Source: Bacteroidia bacterium
Lineage (GTDB): Bacteria > Bacteroidota > Bacteroidia > Flavobacteriales > Flavobacteriaceae
Length of the DNA: 64,000 nt
Direction of reading: 5' to 3'
Assembly (NCBI GenBank): GCA_030428865.1
Contig: JAUIEK010000006.1
Location: forward strand, 1-64,000
Position numbers and translations under genes: made by a program. Each line of letters begins with the position of its first letter. The first letter of the stretch is position 1. Below the pieces are notes generated by a model. The model did not search any database. It saw only the letters and a program-made list of their open reading frames with translations, and was not told where the DNA came from. Positions 1 to 8,300 of the stretch are shown here, one piece after another.

Positions 1-43
1 TGGAATGATTATTCTACTCTTTATACGCTGTCAATTTCAATTC

Positions 44-54
44 TGTCAATGAAC
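44..54 (-). promoter_or_regulatory. boxA-like antitermination site
   Basis: Read on the minus strand this is GTTCATTGACA, which matches 8 of 11 positions of the E. coli rRNA boxA (GCTCTTTAACA). A second, partial ATTGACAG copy follows about 15 nt downstream on the same strand. It lies downstream of two minus-strand promoters and upstream of the left window edge. That is where the leader of a ribosomal RNA operon would carry it. The identification rests on motif resemblance only, because no 16S sequence is inside the window. Confidence 0.35.
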
Positions 55-114
55 TTGGTAATCCATATTAATAAGATCCTATCTCAATCTTATACTACAA
101 ACTACTCTATCTTG

Positions 115-186
115 TGGAAATACGAGAATCGAACTCGCTAATTTTTCTAAACTCTAACCAACTCGCTAGCTCTAAAAATTATTCCA
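115..186 (-). other. tRNA-like remnant lacking an anticodon arm
   Basis: On the minus strand the segment starts TGGAATA and ends TATTTCCA, which can form a mostly paired acceptor stem. It contains a D-arm-like stretch (GAGCTAGCGAGTTGGTTAGAG). It also has a T-arm-like GCGAG-TTCGATT-CTCGT with a perfectly pairable 5-bp stem. The roughly ten bases between the D-like and T-like arms leave no room for an anticodon stem, so it is not a functional tRNA as read. It sits inside the presumed leader transcript driven from about position 230. It may be a decayed tRNA, a processing structure mimicking a tRNA, or chance. Confidence 0.4.
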
Positions 187-202
187 AAATATCCTATGAA
201 CT

Positions 203-222
203 CCGCTTCTCTCTCTAAGCGG
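203..222 (-). other. hairpin at the 5' end of the presumed leader RNA
   Basis: CCGCTT and AAGCGG form a perfect 6-bp stem around an 8-nt pyrimidine-rich (plus strand) loop. The structure lies immediately downstream of the minus-strand -10 element at 226-233, so it would form the first twenty or so bases of that transcript. A 5' stabilising hairpin is plausible. No run of T follows it, so it does not look like a terminator. Confidence 0.4.
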
Positions 223-225
223 GTG

Positions 226-255
226 CAAATGTATGAAGCTTTTTTTAATTCACAA
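226..255 (-). promoter_or_regulatory. Strong Bacteroidota promoter (P2) for a leftward stable RNA
   Basis: The minus strand reads TTG (253-255), 19 nt, then TACATTTG (226-233). This is an excellent match to the Bacteroidota sigma-A consensus (-33 TTG/TTTG, -7 TAnnTTTG). The same TACATTTGCAC sequence begins the tRNA operon at 38421. Transcription would run toward the left edge. No open reading frame follows, so a stable RNA operon is the natural product. Confidence 0.6.
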
Positions 256-329
256 GGAAAAATTTATTTTTTTTCCTGTTTGTGTTTTTAAATTTCTTCT
301 TACAATGAACTACCGCTAAAAACGGACAG

Positions 330-362
330 CAAAGATAAGACATCTTAACCTCTCCAACCAAA
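330..362 (-). promoter_or_regulatory. Second upstream minus-strand promoter (P1)
   Basis: The minus strand has TATCTTTG at 330-337, a full match to TAnnTTTG. Upstream, TTG/TTTG-like triplets lie 17 and 21 nt away, so the spacing is less ideal than for the downstream promoter. Tandem promoters about 100 bp apart are usual for rRNA operons. This supports a stable-RNA leader at the left edge. Apart from these signals and the tRNA-like remnant, 1-422 shows no gene. Confidence 0.4.
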
Positions 363-422
363 TAAAAACATTATATTTTTTTGGGTAAAAATCTGAATCA
401 TCATAAATCAATAATAATGAGA

Positions 423-1880
423 TTATTGAAGTTTTCTTTCGTATATGAATCCACCACCAATACTATCTATTAATTGGTAGTTTTTATTTAGCTTCTCTTT
501 AAAATAAGAATTTTCTGAAGCTAAAAGCACCTCCTTATTACTACTTACCACATGAGAAGGTTTTACATTATCTATAATATAATCTATTTCCTCAATTATA
601 TTTTTACTAGAATTTCTCATAAAAGGGTATAAATAATCTCTAGAAATATTAGAAGGGTGAGTAACCGTTTTTGAGACTGGTTTTTGCGACATTATCCAAT
701 AACCAATGTGATAATTTATAAAGTATACGTTCTTGTTTTCTTTTGTCTTTGAAAAATAATTCGGAATATCATATCCTTCTCCATTATAAAGTGGTTTTTT
801 TTCACTTAATCTTTGACTCAAAAAAACATACTCTTTAACAGCTTCTGCCTGTACAGCAAACAAAAGGAAAGCAAGTATATATTTATGATACGTTTTATAT
901 TTAAATCTCATTAAAAACAAACAGAAAATAATAGCTAAAAAAGGATATACCTGAATTAAGTAGTGGCCATTTACCTTTCCTGATTTAACAAAAGAATATA
1001 ACACTCCTAAAATAGCAGTCACTAAAAACACTAAAACTTGATTATTAAAACCTATTTTACGTTTTTTGATTTTGTAAACTAAAAATGAAACAATCACCAA
1101 AAAAATAGAGATTGTTTTTAAAACCTTGAAGATTCCTCCATTTTTTGAATGTGTATAGTTTAAAGAAGCTAATATCATAGAATCCCAAAGAACTATTACA
1201 TCACTATAAATGTAGTACAGTAAAAAAACTGAGAGTAAAGGAATAGCAAACCCTACAACAAGGAATAAAATATTACTTATTGCTTTTTTAATTCCTTCAG
1301 TAAAATAATCAATATACAATGAATAAAAGATTACTAATAAAAATGCATAAGACAAATTAATTTTCATCAATATTGAGATACCAAATAACAACCCAGAAAT
1401 GAAGAAATGGATTTTTTTACTCCTCTTTAAAAGAAATAAGATTCCGGGCACAAAAAACAACATTGACAAATGTTCTGACATTACCCCCTGCAAACTTCCA
1501 AAAGCGCTGGATAAAATCACATACATGATTCCTGACCAAAATCCTACCTTATTGTTAGGACTTATTTTGTTACCAACAACTTTTACAAAAAAAGCTGTAA
1601 TCGCCACAACAACAACTCCTGCTATTCTTATTGCAACAAGGCTTTTTCCAAAGGCATAAATAATAAGCGCAAAAAAACCAAATAACAATGGCGGCTTTAA
1701 ATCCCACAGCTCTGTGTAAGGAAGGTTTCCGTCTACCCAAGATTGCCCCATAATTACAAATGTGCTTTCATCTTTATCGATATAATCTCTAAAGAAAAAC
1801 GGAAAACGCATAAAAAATGAAAGCAATAAATAATAAAGTAAAACGAATTTATTATTCTCTAAACTAAATACCTTTATCAT
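423..1880 (-). CDS. Membrane glycosyltransferase, GT39/PMT_2-like
   Basis: A 485-residue polytopic membrane protein with about ten or more hydrophobic helices. The first periplasmic loop after helix 1 carries the acidic DKDES cluster (residues ~35-39). Helix 2 is preceded by GNLPYTELWDLKPP (~51-64). This is the layout of PMT_2/ArnT-type enzymes, in which the loop-1 acidic residue helps transfer a sugar from a polyprenyl-phosphate donor to lipid or protein. A soluble C-terminal part of about 100 residues follows the last helix. Donor and acceptor cannot be inferred. The gene ends 5 nt after DUF4294 in the same direction, so the two are probably co-transcribed. Confidence 0.75.
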   Translation of the reverse strand: MIKVFSLENNKFVLLYYLLLSFFMRFPFFFRDYIDKDESTFVIMGQSWVDGNLPYTELWDLKPPLLFGFFALIIYAFGKSLVAIRIAGVVVVAITAFFVKVVGNKISPNNKVGFWSGIMYVILSSAFGSLQGVMSEHLSMLFFVPGILFLLKRSKKIHFFISGLLFGISILMKINLSYAFLLVIFYSLYIDYFTEGIKKAISNILFLVVGFAIPLLSVFLLYYIYSDVIVLWDSMILASLNYTHSKNGGIFKVLKTISIFLVIVSFLVYKIKKRKIGFNNQVLVFLVTAILGVLYSFVKSGKVNGHYLIQVYPFLAIIFCLFLMRFKYKTYHKYILAFLLFAVQAEAVKEYVFLSQRLSEKKPLYNGEGYDIPNYFSKTKENKNVYFINYHIGYWIMSQKPVSKTVTHPSNISRDYLYPFMRNSSKNIIEEIDYIIDNVKPSHVVSSNKEVLLASENSYFKEKLNKNYQLIDSIGGGFIYERKLQ

Positions 1881-1885
1881 TCTTG

Positions 1886-2629
1886 CTATTTTTTTGACTT
1901 TTTCTTTTTTCTCATTTTCGCAAACATTCTTTTATATTCTTCAACATTAACTTGTCCTTTTTTTTGAGAAAGGATTTGAGAAAAATCAACATCAAGTCTA
2001 GAAGGCTTTTGAACTAATTCTCCTTTTAAAAAAGCTTGCTGTAAAACAGTTTCTATCAGGTAATCTTCATTTACTTTTTCTGGATTATATTCCGTTTTTA
2101 ATGATAATTTAAAAAGATTAGCAGTTGTGTTATACCAAAAAGCTTTCCAGCCACTTCTTAATTCTTTAATATTATTAAATACTGTTTCTCCAGTTTGCCT
2201 ATGAATCAATTTAATTAAAACTCTCCCTTCTGTTCTAGTCATTTTTTTTAACTGATCTGTAAACTCCTCTTCTAAATATTTTTGCGCAACTCTTATGTAT
2301 TTCTTTTTCTTTCTTTTTTTCTTAATTCTTTTAATTCTAGTATTTATAGAATCAAGCCTTTCTGTTGCAAGAATTGCATACGGATATGCTTTAAAAACTT
2401 TTGACCGAAACCAATAATAATATCTTGCATCGTTAGATGATTTAAACTTAAGCTTTGGCAGAATTGTAATTTCATCTAACTCAATTGTAAGTGTATCTCC
2501 TCTTTCAATTAAAATATAGTCTTCAAGATTTAGAGGTAACGAATCTTTCTTTTGCGAGAAACCAATCAGCACCTGAAAAAAAAGCAAGAAGATAATTATT
2601 TGTTTTAACTGATTATCCATAATAGACAT
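1886..2629 (-). CDS. DUF4294 family exported protein
   Basis: 247 residues with an N-terminal hydrophobic segment ending at about residue 26 (a signal peptide) and a very basic KKKRKKKKY stretch in the middle. The region from about residue 35 to 210 (LTIELDEITILPKLKF, then YYYWFRSKVFKAYPYA) is recognised as DUF4294, a family nearly confined to Bacteroidota and of unknown function. ATG at 2629 is used; an in-frame ATG three codons later is equally possible. It is divergent from the M42 peptidase gene, an arrangement I recall as common in Flavobacteriaceae. No enzymatic motif is visible. Confidence 0.75.
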   Translation of the reverse strand: MSIMDNQLKQIIIFLLFFQVLIGFSQKKDSLPLNLEDYILIERGDTLTIELDEITILPKLKFKSSNDARYYYWFRSKVFKAYPYAILATERLDSINTRIKRIKKKRKKKKYIRVAQKYLEEEFTDQLKKMTRTEGRVLIKLIHRQTGETVFNNIKELRSGWKAFWYNTTANLFKLSLKTEYNPEKVNEDYLIETVLQQAFLKGELVQKPSRLDVDFSQILSQKKGQVNVEEYKRMFAKMRKKKKSKK

Positions 2630-2660
2630 TAATACTATTTTAACTCTCAGAAATTGGTTT

Positions 2661-2668
2661 TATTTTTG
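2661..2668 (+). promoter_or_regulatory. -10 element of the M42 peptidase gene
   Basis: TATTTTTG is a full match to TAnnTTTG, 20 nt upstream of the ATG at 2689. A clear -33 TTTG at the right distance is not seen. Confidence 0.45.
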
Positions 2669-2688
2669 TTCAAAAATAATCTATATCC

Positions 2689-3777
2689 ATGGCAAAAAAA
2701 TCAATTTTAAATAAAAAATCTTTAGGCTTCCTTGAAAAATACTTAAATAATGCTGCTCCCACCGGCTACGAATGGGAAGGGCAAAAAATATGGATGAACT
2801 ACTTAAAACCTTACGTAGACACTTTTATAACGGACACTTATGGAAGTGCTGTAGCAGTTGTAAATCCTGATGCGCCATATAAAGTAGTTATCGAAGGACA
2901 TGCAGATGAAATATCTTGGTATGTAAACTACATTTCTGACAACGGATTAATTTATGTGATTAGAAATGGTGGAAGTGATCATCAAATAGCGCCAAGTAAA
3001 ATTGTAAACATTCATACAAAAAATGGAATTGTAAAAGGTATTTTTGGCTGGCCAGCTATTCATACAAGAGATAGAGCAAAAGAAGAACCACCCAAACCAG
3101 ACAATATATTTATAGATGTTGGTTGTAAAAACAAAGAAGAAGTGGAAAAACTAGGTGTGCATGTTGGTTGTGTAATTACCTATCCTGATGAGTTTCATAT
3201 CTTAAATAAAAATAATTTTGTTTGTAGAGCACTAGACAATAGAATGGGTGGTTTTATGATTGCCGAAGTGGCAAGATTATTACACGAAAACAAAAAAAAG
3301 TTACCTTTTGGATTATACATTACCAATTCTGTTCAAGAAGAAATTGGACTACGAGGAGCCGAGATGATTACAGATACAATCAAACCAAACGTAGCTATTG
3401 TCACAGATGTTACTCATGACACAACAACTCCTATGATCGATCAGAAAAAAGAAGGCGCCGTGAAAAATGGAGAAGGACCTGTAATTGCATATGCTCCTGC
3501 AGTTCAACAAAAATTAAGAGATTTAATTACAGAGACAGCAGAGGAAAAGAAAATTCCTTTCCAACGATCTGCTTTATCTCGAGCAACAGGAACGGATACT
3601 GACGCGTTTGCTTATAGTAATGGTGGAGTTGCTTCTGCCTTAATTTCACTACCACTCCGTTATATGCACACTACTGTAGAAATGGTTCATAGAGAAGATG
3701 TTGAAAATGTAATTCGATTGATTTATGAAACACTACTCAAGATAAAATCGGGAGATACTTTCTCTTATTTTGATTAA
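2689..3777 (+). CDS. M42 family zinc/cobalt aminopeptidase
   Basis: 362 residues, full length for the M42 (glutamyl aminopeptidase/FrvX/TET) family of cytoplasmic metallo-aminopeptidases. The metal-binding residues are in order: His in GHADE (~71), Asp in ALDNRMGG, the Glu pair in QEEIGLRG (catalytic base and ligand), Asp in TDVTHD, and His in MHTTVE near the C-terminus. No signal peptide is present. The protein probably assembles into a large tetrahedral complex that trims peptides released by proteases. A strong terminator follows the stop codon, so it is probably monocistronic. Confidence 0.92.
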   Translation: MAKKSILNKKSLGFLEKYLNNAAPTGYEWEGQKIWMNYLKPYVDTFITDTYGSAVAVVNPDAPYKVVIEGHADEISWYVNYISDNGLIYVIRNGGSDHQIAPSKIVNIHTKNGIVKGIFGWPAIHTRDRAKEEPPKPDNIFIDVGCKNKEEVEKLGVHVGCVITYPDEFHILNKNNFVCRALDNRMGGFMIAEVARLLHENKKKLPFGLYITNSVQEEIGLRGAEMITDTIKPNVAIVTDVTHDTTTPMIDQKKEGAVKNGEGPVIAYAPAVQQKLRDLITETAEEKKIPFQRSALSRATGTDTDAFAYSNGGVASALISLPLRYMHTTVEMVHREDVENVIRLIYETLLKIKSGDTFSYFD

Positions 3778-3814
3778 AAATAATGCGCTCTTTAAAAGAG
3801 CGCATTATTTTTTT
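3776..3814 (+). terminator. Rho-independent terminator after the M42 gene
   Basis: Perfect inverted repeat AATGCGCTCTTT/AAAGAGCGCATT with a flanking A run and T run. The symmetry could allow action on both strands. The ORF track starts the next gene inside this hairpin, which argues against that start. Confidence 0.8.
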
Positions 3815-3866
3815 GCAACGTTTAAGATTCTCTGTCGTATTTAATAGAACTATAAAAACTGTTTTT

Positions 3867-5552
3867 ATGAAAAAAGTCTTTATTTCAATTGTTTCGCTCA
3901 TTTTATTTACATTAATTTCTTGTCAAGAATCTAATAAAATTGACTATTCAGTATCCTTGCATCAAACAGATAGTGTGGCGAATCTTTTAATTGACTTGAG
4001 CTTTAAGCCTAACAAAGAAGGAACAACTACTTTATTTTTTCAAGACAAAGCATGGGGCCAAGAAAACCTTCATCAAGTAGCAAAAGGTTTAAAAATTAAA
4101 GATCATGTTGGTGAAATAATTCAACAAAAAGATAGCAATCAATTTATAATCAGGCATGCCAAGAATTTAGATAAAATTCACATCAGTTATCAAATTGTTC
4201 AAGACACAAAAGAACCAATAAAACTTGCAGAGACATATAGACCAATCATACAAAAAAAGTATTTTAAAGTTTTTTCTCACAATTTATTTATGTTACCTGA
4301 GCATCTAACTGAAGAAGGAAAAAAGTTTACAGTAGAAATTAACTGGAAAGAGTTTGATAAAGACTATAAAATAGCTAACAGCTTTGGGTATTCTAAGCAA
4401 CAACAAAAAATAGAAAATATAACTCGAGAAAAATTCCATAGTGCGTTTTTTGCTGGTGGTGATTTTAGAATTCATCCCTTTAAAATTGATGGCAATCAAG
4501 TTACGTTTGTAATAAGAGGAGAATGGAAAGCCTTTCAGGATTCAACAATGATTCAAATTATAAGAAAGACCTTAAAAACACAACGCGACTTTTGGAAAGA
4601 TCATTCGCAAAATTATTTTTCTGTTGCAATGCTTCCAACTAAGCTTGAAAGAGGAAGTGAGTTTCAAGGTTCTGCACTTACAAATTCCTTTCTTGTCTCT
4701 GCTTCTAATAATGAATATTTAGAGTTAGATGGTCTTACTTATCTGCTTAATCACGAATTACAGCATAATTGGAATGGAAACACCATTCTAAGAGAAAAAG
4801 AAGAAGAACATTACTGGTTTAGTGAAGGGTTTACAGATTATTATACTTATAAGAATATAGTCACAAACCGTATTAATAATTTAGATAAATCGTATTATGT
4901 TGATGGAATTAATCAAATCATAAGAAACTTATATATATCTCCTGTAAAAGAAGTTCCTAATAAGGAAATTAACTATAAAAACTTCTGGTCTAGTCATGAT
5001 TATAATAAACTTCCTTATAGAAGAGGCGCTTTATTTGCATTTTATCTTGACCATTTGATAAAAAAAGAATCAAAGAATCAATATAGTCTTGATAATGTAA
5101 TGTTAGACTTTAAGAATAATGCTGTTGAAAAAGGATTAAAAATAAATCACCCTTATTTTATCAAAACAGTTAACAAATACTTACAAAGAGATATTAAATC
5201 TTTTTTCGATAAACATATTGAAGATGGAAAACTTTTTGATTTACAATCAATATTCAACGAATTCAGTTTAAACCACAATAAAAGTTGTGAAGTATTTGAT
5301 CTTGGCTTTGAAGTAAATCAAAATGACGGAAGCGTTGAAAAAATAGATCTAAAATCAAACGCACATAAGGCAGGAATTAGAAATGGCAATGTAATTAATT
5401 CGTGGAGTTACATGTATGATCCCACAAAAATTGCTCAAGTCACTGTTTTAAAAAATGGCACAGAAAAAGTTTTTGAGTTTTATCCAGCAAAAGAAGCCAA
5501 TATTCCTCAACTCAAAAATAATACACAGAATCAAAAAATATTGTTTGAATAA
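3867..5552 (+). CDS. M61-like metallopeptidase lipoprotein with C-terminal PDZ-like domain
   Basis: The start is set at 3867 (561 aa) rather than at the track start 3783, because 3783 lies in the upstream terminator and only the later Met begins a lipoprotein signal peptide (lipobox LISC). The zinc motif HELQH (~residue 296) followed about 20 residues later by YWFSEGFTDYY matches the HExxH...E layout of M61 glycyl aminopeptidases. The last ~70 residues (LGFEVNQNDG... AGIRNGNVI) look like a reduced PDZ domain. It is probably anchored in the periplasm or outer membrane as an exopeptidase. The assignment to M61 is by motif; overall length fits the family. Confidence 0.75.
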   Translation: MKKVFISIVSLILFTLISCQESNKIDYSVSLHQTDSVANLLIDLSFKPNKEGTTTLFFQDKAWGQENLHQVAKGLKIKDHVGEIIQQKDSNQFIIRHAKNLDKIHISYQIVQDTKEPIKLAETYRPIIQKKYFKVFSHNLFMLPEHLTEEGKKFTVEINWKEFDKDYKIANSFGYSKQQQKIENITREKFHSAFFAGGDFRIHPFKIDGNQVTFVIRGEWKAFQDSTMIQIIRKTLKTQRDFWKDHSQNYFSVAMLPTKLERGSEFQGSALTNSFLVSASNNEYLELDGLTYLLNHELQHNWNGNTILREKEEEHYWFSEGFTDYYTYKNIVTNRINNLDKSYYVDGINQIIRNLYISPVKEVPNKEINYKNFWSSHDYNKLPYRRGALFAFYLDHLIKKESKNQYSLDNVMLDFKNNAVEKGLKINHPYFIKTVNKYLQRDIKSFFDKHIEDGKLFDLQSIFNEFSLNHNKSCEVFDLGFEVNQNDGSVEKIDLKSNAHKAGIRNGNVINSWSYMYDPTKIAQVTVLKNGTEKVFEFYPAKEANIPQLKNNTQNQKILFE

Positions 5553-5564
5553 TTATCAATATCA

Positions 5565-6101
5565 ATGGATGAGTTATTAGATATTTTAAACAGCAATGGA
5601 CAAAAGACAGGAAAAACAGCTTTAAAAAGCACGGCTCACAAAGAAGGGTTATATCATGCTACAGTTCATGTTTGGGTTTACACTTCAGACAGAAAAGTAC
5701 TTTTACAACAAAGAGGTTTTAATAAAGAAACATATCCCGGTTATTGGGATGTTTCTGTTGCAGGACACATTCACGCAGGTGAATCAATAGAAAAGGCTGC
5801 AATAAGAGAAGTTAAAGAAGAAATCGGACTCAATATTACGATTGATCAACTAGAAAAAATCACAGTAAAAAAAGGAGAAAGAATTCATGCTAACGGAATA
5901 GTAGATCGTGAATTTTATCATATTTTTCTATTAAAGTTAACCGTTCCTTTCTCCTTTCTTAAAAAGCAAAATGAAGAAGTTGAATCCATTGCTCTTTTTG
6001 ATTTTCAAATATTAAAAAGCACCAAACCAAGCATCAATTTAGTGCCAAATCCAACTGAACATTACGATTTTATTTACAATAACTTATTAGCAAGCGTTTA
6101 A
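5565..6101 (+). CDS. Nudix hydrolase, IPP-isomerase-like
   Basis: 178 residues with a complete Nudix box (GHIHAGE...REVKEEIG, GX5EX7REUXEEXGU) at ~69-91. The N-terminal MDELLDILNSNGQKTGK and the QQRG/YPGYWD motifs are those of the YfcD/isopentenyl-diphosphate isomerase-like Nudix branch. These proteins hydrolyse nucleoside diphosphate derivatives or isomerise IPP. The substrate cannot be assigned here. It follows the peptidase gene by 12 nt and is probably co-transcribed. It converges on the next lipoprotein gene with a 2-nt gap. Confidence 0.85.
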   Translation: MDELLDILNSNGQKTGKTALKSTAHKEGLYHATVHVWVYTSDRKVLLQQRGFNKETYPGYWDVSVAGHIHAGESIEKAAIREVKEEIGLNITIDQLEKITVKKGERIHANGIVDREFYHIFLLKLTVPFSFLKKQNEEVESIALFDFQILKSTKPSINLVPNPTEHYDFIYNNLLASV

Positions 6102-6103
6102 GC

Positions 6104-6847
6104 TTACTTTTTCTTGTAAAATGATGCTTTTAGAGGTTCTTTACTCAATAAAGGCAATGTAAATTCTACTGGAGATCCTTTTGGTTCTGTTGGTATTCCA
6201 TTCTCATCTTTTTTATACCACGTGATTGATGCCGGCAATAGCAATCCTTGAACCTCAGTCCAATCATCGTAACGAATAATGTTAAACTTATCAGTTGGTT
6301 TTTTGCTAAAATAAGTAACAGTATAACCCAACCATTCCATTTGATACGTTTCTGGATTGTAATAAATAAAATAATTATCATCTGGAGATGTACCTATATC
6401 TGATTGATATGAAATCTTAAATCCAGAATATGTTTTTCCTTCAATAGTTAGGTCATCTATTTTTTCATATAAAATTCCACTATCAGCAAGCACAAAAGGC
6501 ATTGCGTAGAAATAGAAATATAGGTTGTAATAAAATTTAGGATCCGATTTAAATACAGATGAATCTTTCTTAGAAATCCAAACATCACTTCCATCAAAAC
6601 CTAATGAATAATCTGGAGCATTTACTATTGTTTTTCGAGTTTGAAGATCAACCGTGTGTGCTTCTTTTCCTTTATTAAATGATAACGTTTTGTTTGATTG
6701 CCACTTTTTAAGCCCTCCATGTTTTTCAAATACTTTTCCTAATTCAGAAGGAAAATGATCTTTTGTTTTAGTTTCTTCTTTTTTTATTTCAGGCTCACAT
6801 CCAACTATAATAGCTAGAACAAATAATGCTGTTAGTATTTTTTTCAT
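6104..6847 (-). CDS. DUF6503-like lipoprotein
   Basis: 247 residues with a lipoprotein signal peptide (AIIVGCEPE lipobox, Cys ~17). The mature part alternates beta-rich segments, with KHGGLKKWQSNKTLSF near the start and aromatic YFYFYAMPF in the middle. This resembles flavobacterial proteins annotated DUF6503, possibly of the LolA-like ligand-binding fold; I am not certain of the family. It probably faces the periplasm. No catalytic motif is seen. The function is unknown. Confidence 0.7.
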   Translation of the reverse strand: MKKILTALFVLAIIVGCEPEIKKEETKTKDHFPSELGKVFEKHGGLKKWQSNKTLSFNKGKEAHTVDLQTRKTIVNAPDYSLGFDGSDVWISKKDSSVFKSDPKFYYNLYFYFYAMPFVLADSGILYEKIDDLTIEGKTYSGFKISYQSDIGTSPDDNYFIYYNPETYQMEWLGYTVTYFSKKPTDKFNIIRYDDWTEVQGLLLPASITWYKKDENGIPTEPKGSPVEFTLPLLSKEPLKASFYKKK

Positions 6848-6897
6848 TTATATATCTTTTGTCTCTCTTAGTTCTTATAAAGTTAAAAAACTTACAA

Positions 6898-6930
6898 AAA
6901 AGAAAAAGTCCATTTAAAATGGACTTTTCT
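6898..6930. terminator. Terminator between aceA and the lipoprotein gene
   Basis: AAAAGTCCAT/ATGGACTTTT inverted repeat with T runs on either strand. It lies immediately after aceA on the minus strand, so it ends the aceBA transcript. Confidence 0.75.
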
Positions 6931-6952
6931 ACAGAAAGAATTTTATTTGATT

Positions 6953-8230
6953 CTAAAACTGAGCTACTTCTGTACTACCTTTCATAGCCACAGTACTAGA
7001 AACTCCCGCCATTACTGTGTTTTGCACTGCATCAAAATAACTTGTTCCTACAAATCCTTGATGTTTTATAGCATTAAACCCTTCTTTTTGCAATGCAAAT
7101 TCTCTCTCTTGAAGTTCTGAATATCCTAACATTCCTCTTTCTTTATATGCTCTAGATAATTCAAACATGCTCGTGTTTAAAGCATGGAACCCTGCCAATG
7201 TTATAAATTGGAACTTGTATCCCATTTTTGCCAATTCTTCTCTAAAAGTTCTCATCTCTGTTGCCGATAATTTTGCAGCCCAATTGAACGAAGGAGAACA
7301 ATTATAGGCTAACATTTTATCTGGAAATTGTGCGTGAATTGCTTTTGCGAATCTTCTAGCTTCATCTAAATCAGGTGTTGACGTTTCCATCCAAATTAGA
7401 TCTGCATAAGGTGCATAACTTAACCCTCTATCAATTGCTTGATTAATTCCGCTTTTTACATAGTAAAGTCCTTCTGAAGAACGCTCTCCTGTTATAAATT
7501 TTTGATCTCTTAAATCTACATCACTTGTTAAAAGATTTGCAGCGTCTGCATCTGTTCTTGCAATAATAATTGTTGATGTTCCCATAACATCACTTGCTAA
7601 ACGTGCAGCTATTAGTTTATTAATTGCCTCTTGAGTAGGCACCAAAACTTTTCCTCCTAAATGTCCGCATTTTTTAGCAGAGCTTAATTGGTCTTCAAAG
7701 TGAACACCCGATGCACCTGCTTCTATCATAGATTTCATCAATTCGAATGCGTTCAAATTTCCTCCAAATCCTGCTTCTGCATCAGCTACAATAGGAACCA
7801 AATAATCAATCTTATTTTCTAAATTCTCAACACTTTGTATTTGATCTCTACGCAATAATGCTCTATTAATTTTTTTTATTACTTGCGGAACACTATTAAC
7901 TGGATACAATGATTGATCCGGATACATTTCTCCTGCTAAATTAGCATCTGCAGCAACTTGCCATCCACTTAAATAAATAGCTTCTAAACCTGCTTCTACT
8001 TCTTGAATTGCTTGATTACCTGTTAAGGCCCCTAAGCCCGCCACATAATCTTGATTTTTTAGTTTATTCCAAAGTTTTTGAGCTCCTATTTTTGCTACTG
8101 TGTGTTCAATTACGTAAGAACCTTGTAATGATACAACTTCTTCAGCAGTGTAAGGTCTTTGCACATTTTTCCATCTAGGATTTGTTTCCCATTCTTTAGT
8201 TAATTGTTGAATTCTTTCTTGAGTTTTCAT
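6953..8230 (-). CDS. aceA: Isocitrate lyase
   Basis: 425 residues, standard length for bacterial isocitrate lyase, which cleaves isocitrate to glyoxylate and succinate as the first step of the glyoxylate bypass. The catalytic KKCGH motif is present (186-190, Cys188), as are the metal-binding DADAE-like loop ([10 protein letters not shown], ~148-157) and WMETSTPD. The enzyme is cytoplasmic and needs Mg2+. It lies 70 nt downstream of aceB in the same direction, with no terminator between them, and ends at a good terminator. The operon is probably controlled by the divergent RamB-like regulator. Confidence 0.96.
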   Translation of the reverse strand: MKTQERIQQLTKEWETNPRWKNVQRPYTAEEVVSLQGSYVIEHTVAKIGAQKLWNKLKNQDYVAGLGALTGNQAIQEVEAGLEAIYLSGWQVAADANLAGEMYPDQSLYPVNSVPQVIKKINRALLRRDQIQSVENLENKIDYLVPIVADAEAGFGGNLNAFELMKSMIEAGASGVHFEDQLSSAKKCGHLGGKVLVPTQEAINKLIAARLASDVMGTSTIIIARTDADAANLLTSDVDLRDQKFITGERSSEGLYYVKSGINQAIDRGLSYAPYADLIWMETSTPDLDEARRFAKAIHAQFPDKMLAYNCSPSFNWAAKLSATEMRTFREELAKMGYKFQFITLAGFHALNTSMFELSRAYKERGMLGYSELQEREFALQKEGFNAIKHQGFVGTSYFDAVQNTVMAGVSSTVAMKGSTEVAQF

Positions 8231-8300
8231 AATTTTGTTTTAATTATTAATGGATGAATCCCACATAAAAAATGTTGCCGCATTTAGTAGGATTTGTTTT

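Noticed and set aside
3783-3866. ORF-track start for the M61-like gene
   Set aside because: It lies in the M42 terminator hairpin, and the lipoprotein signal peptide starts at 3867.
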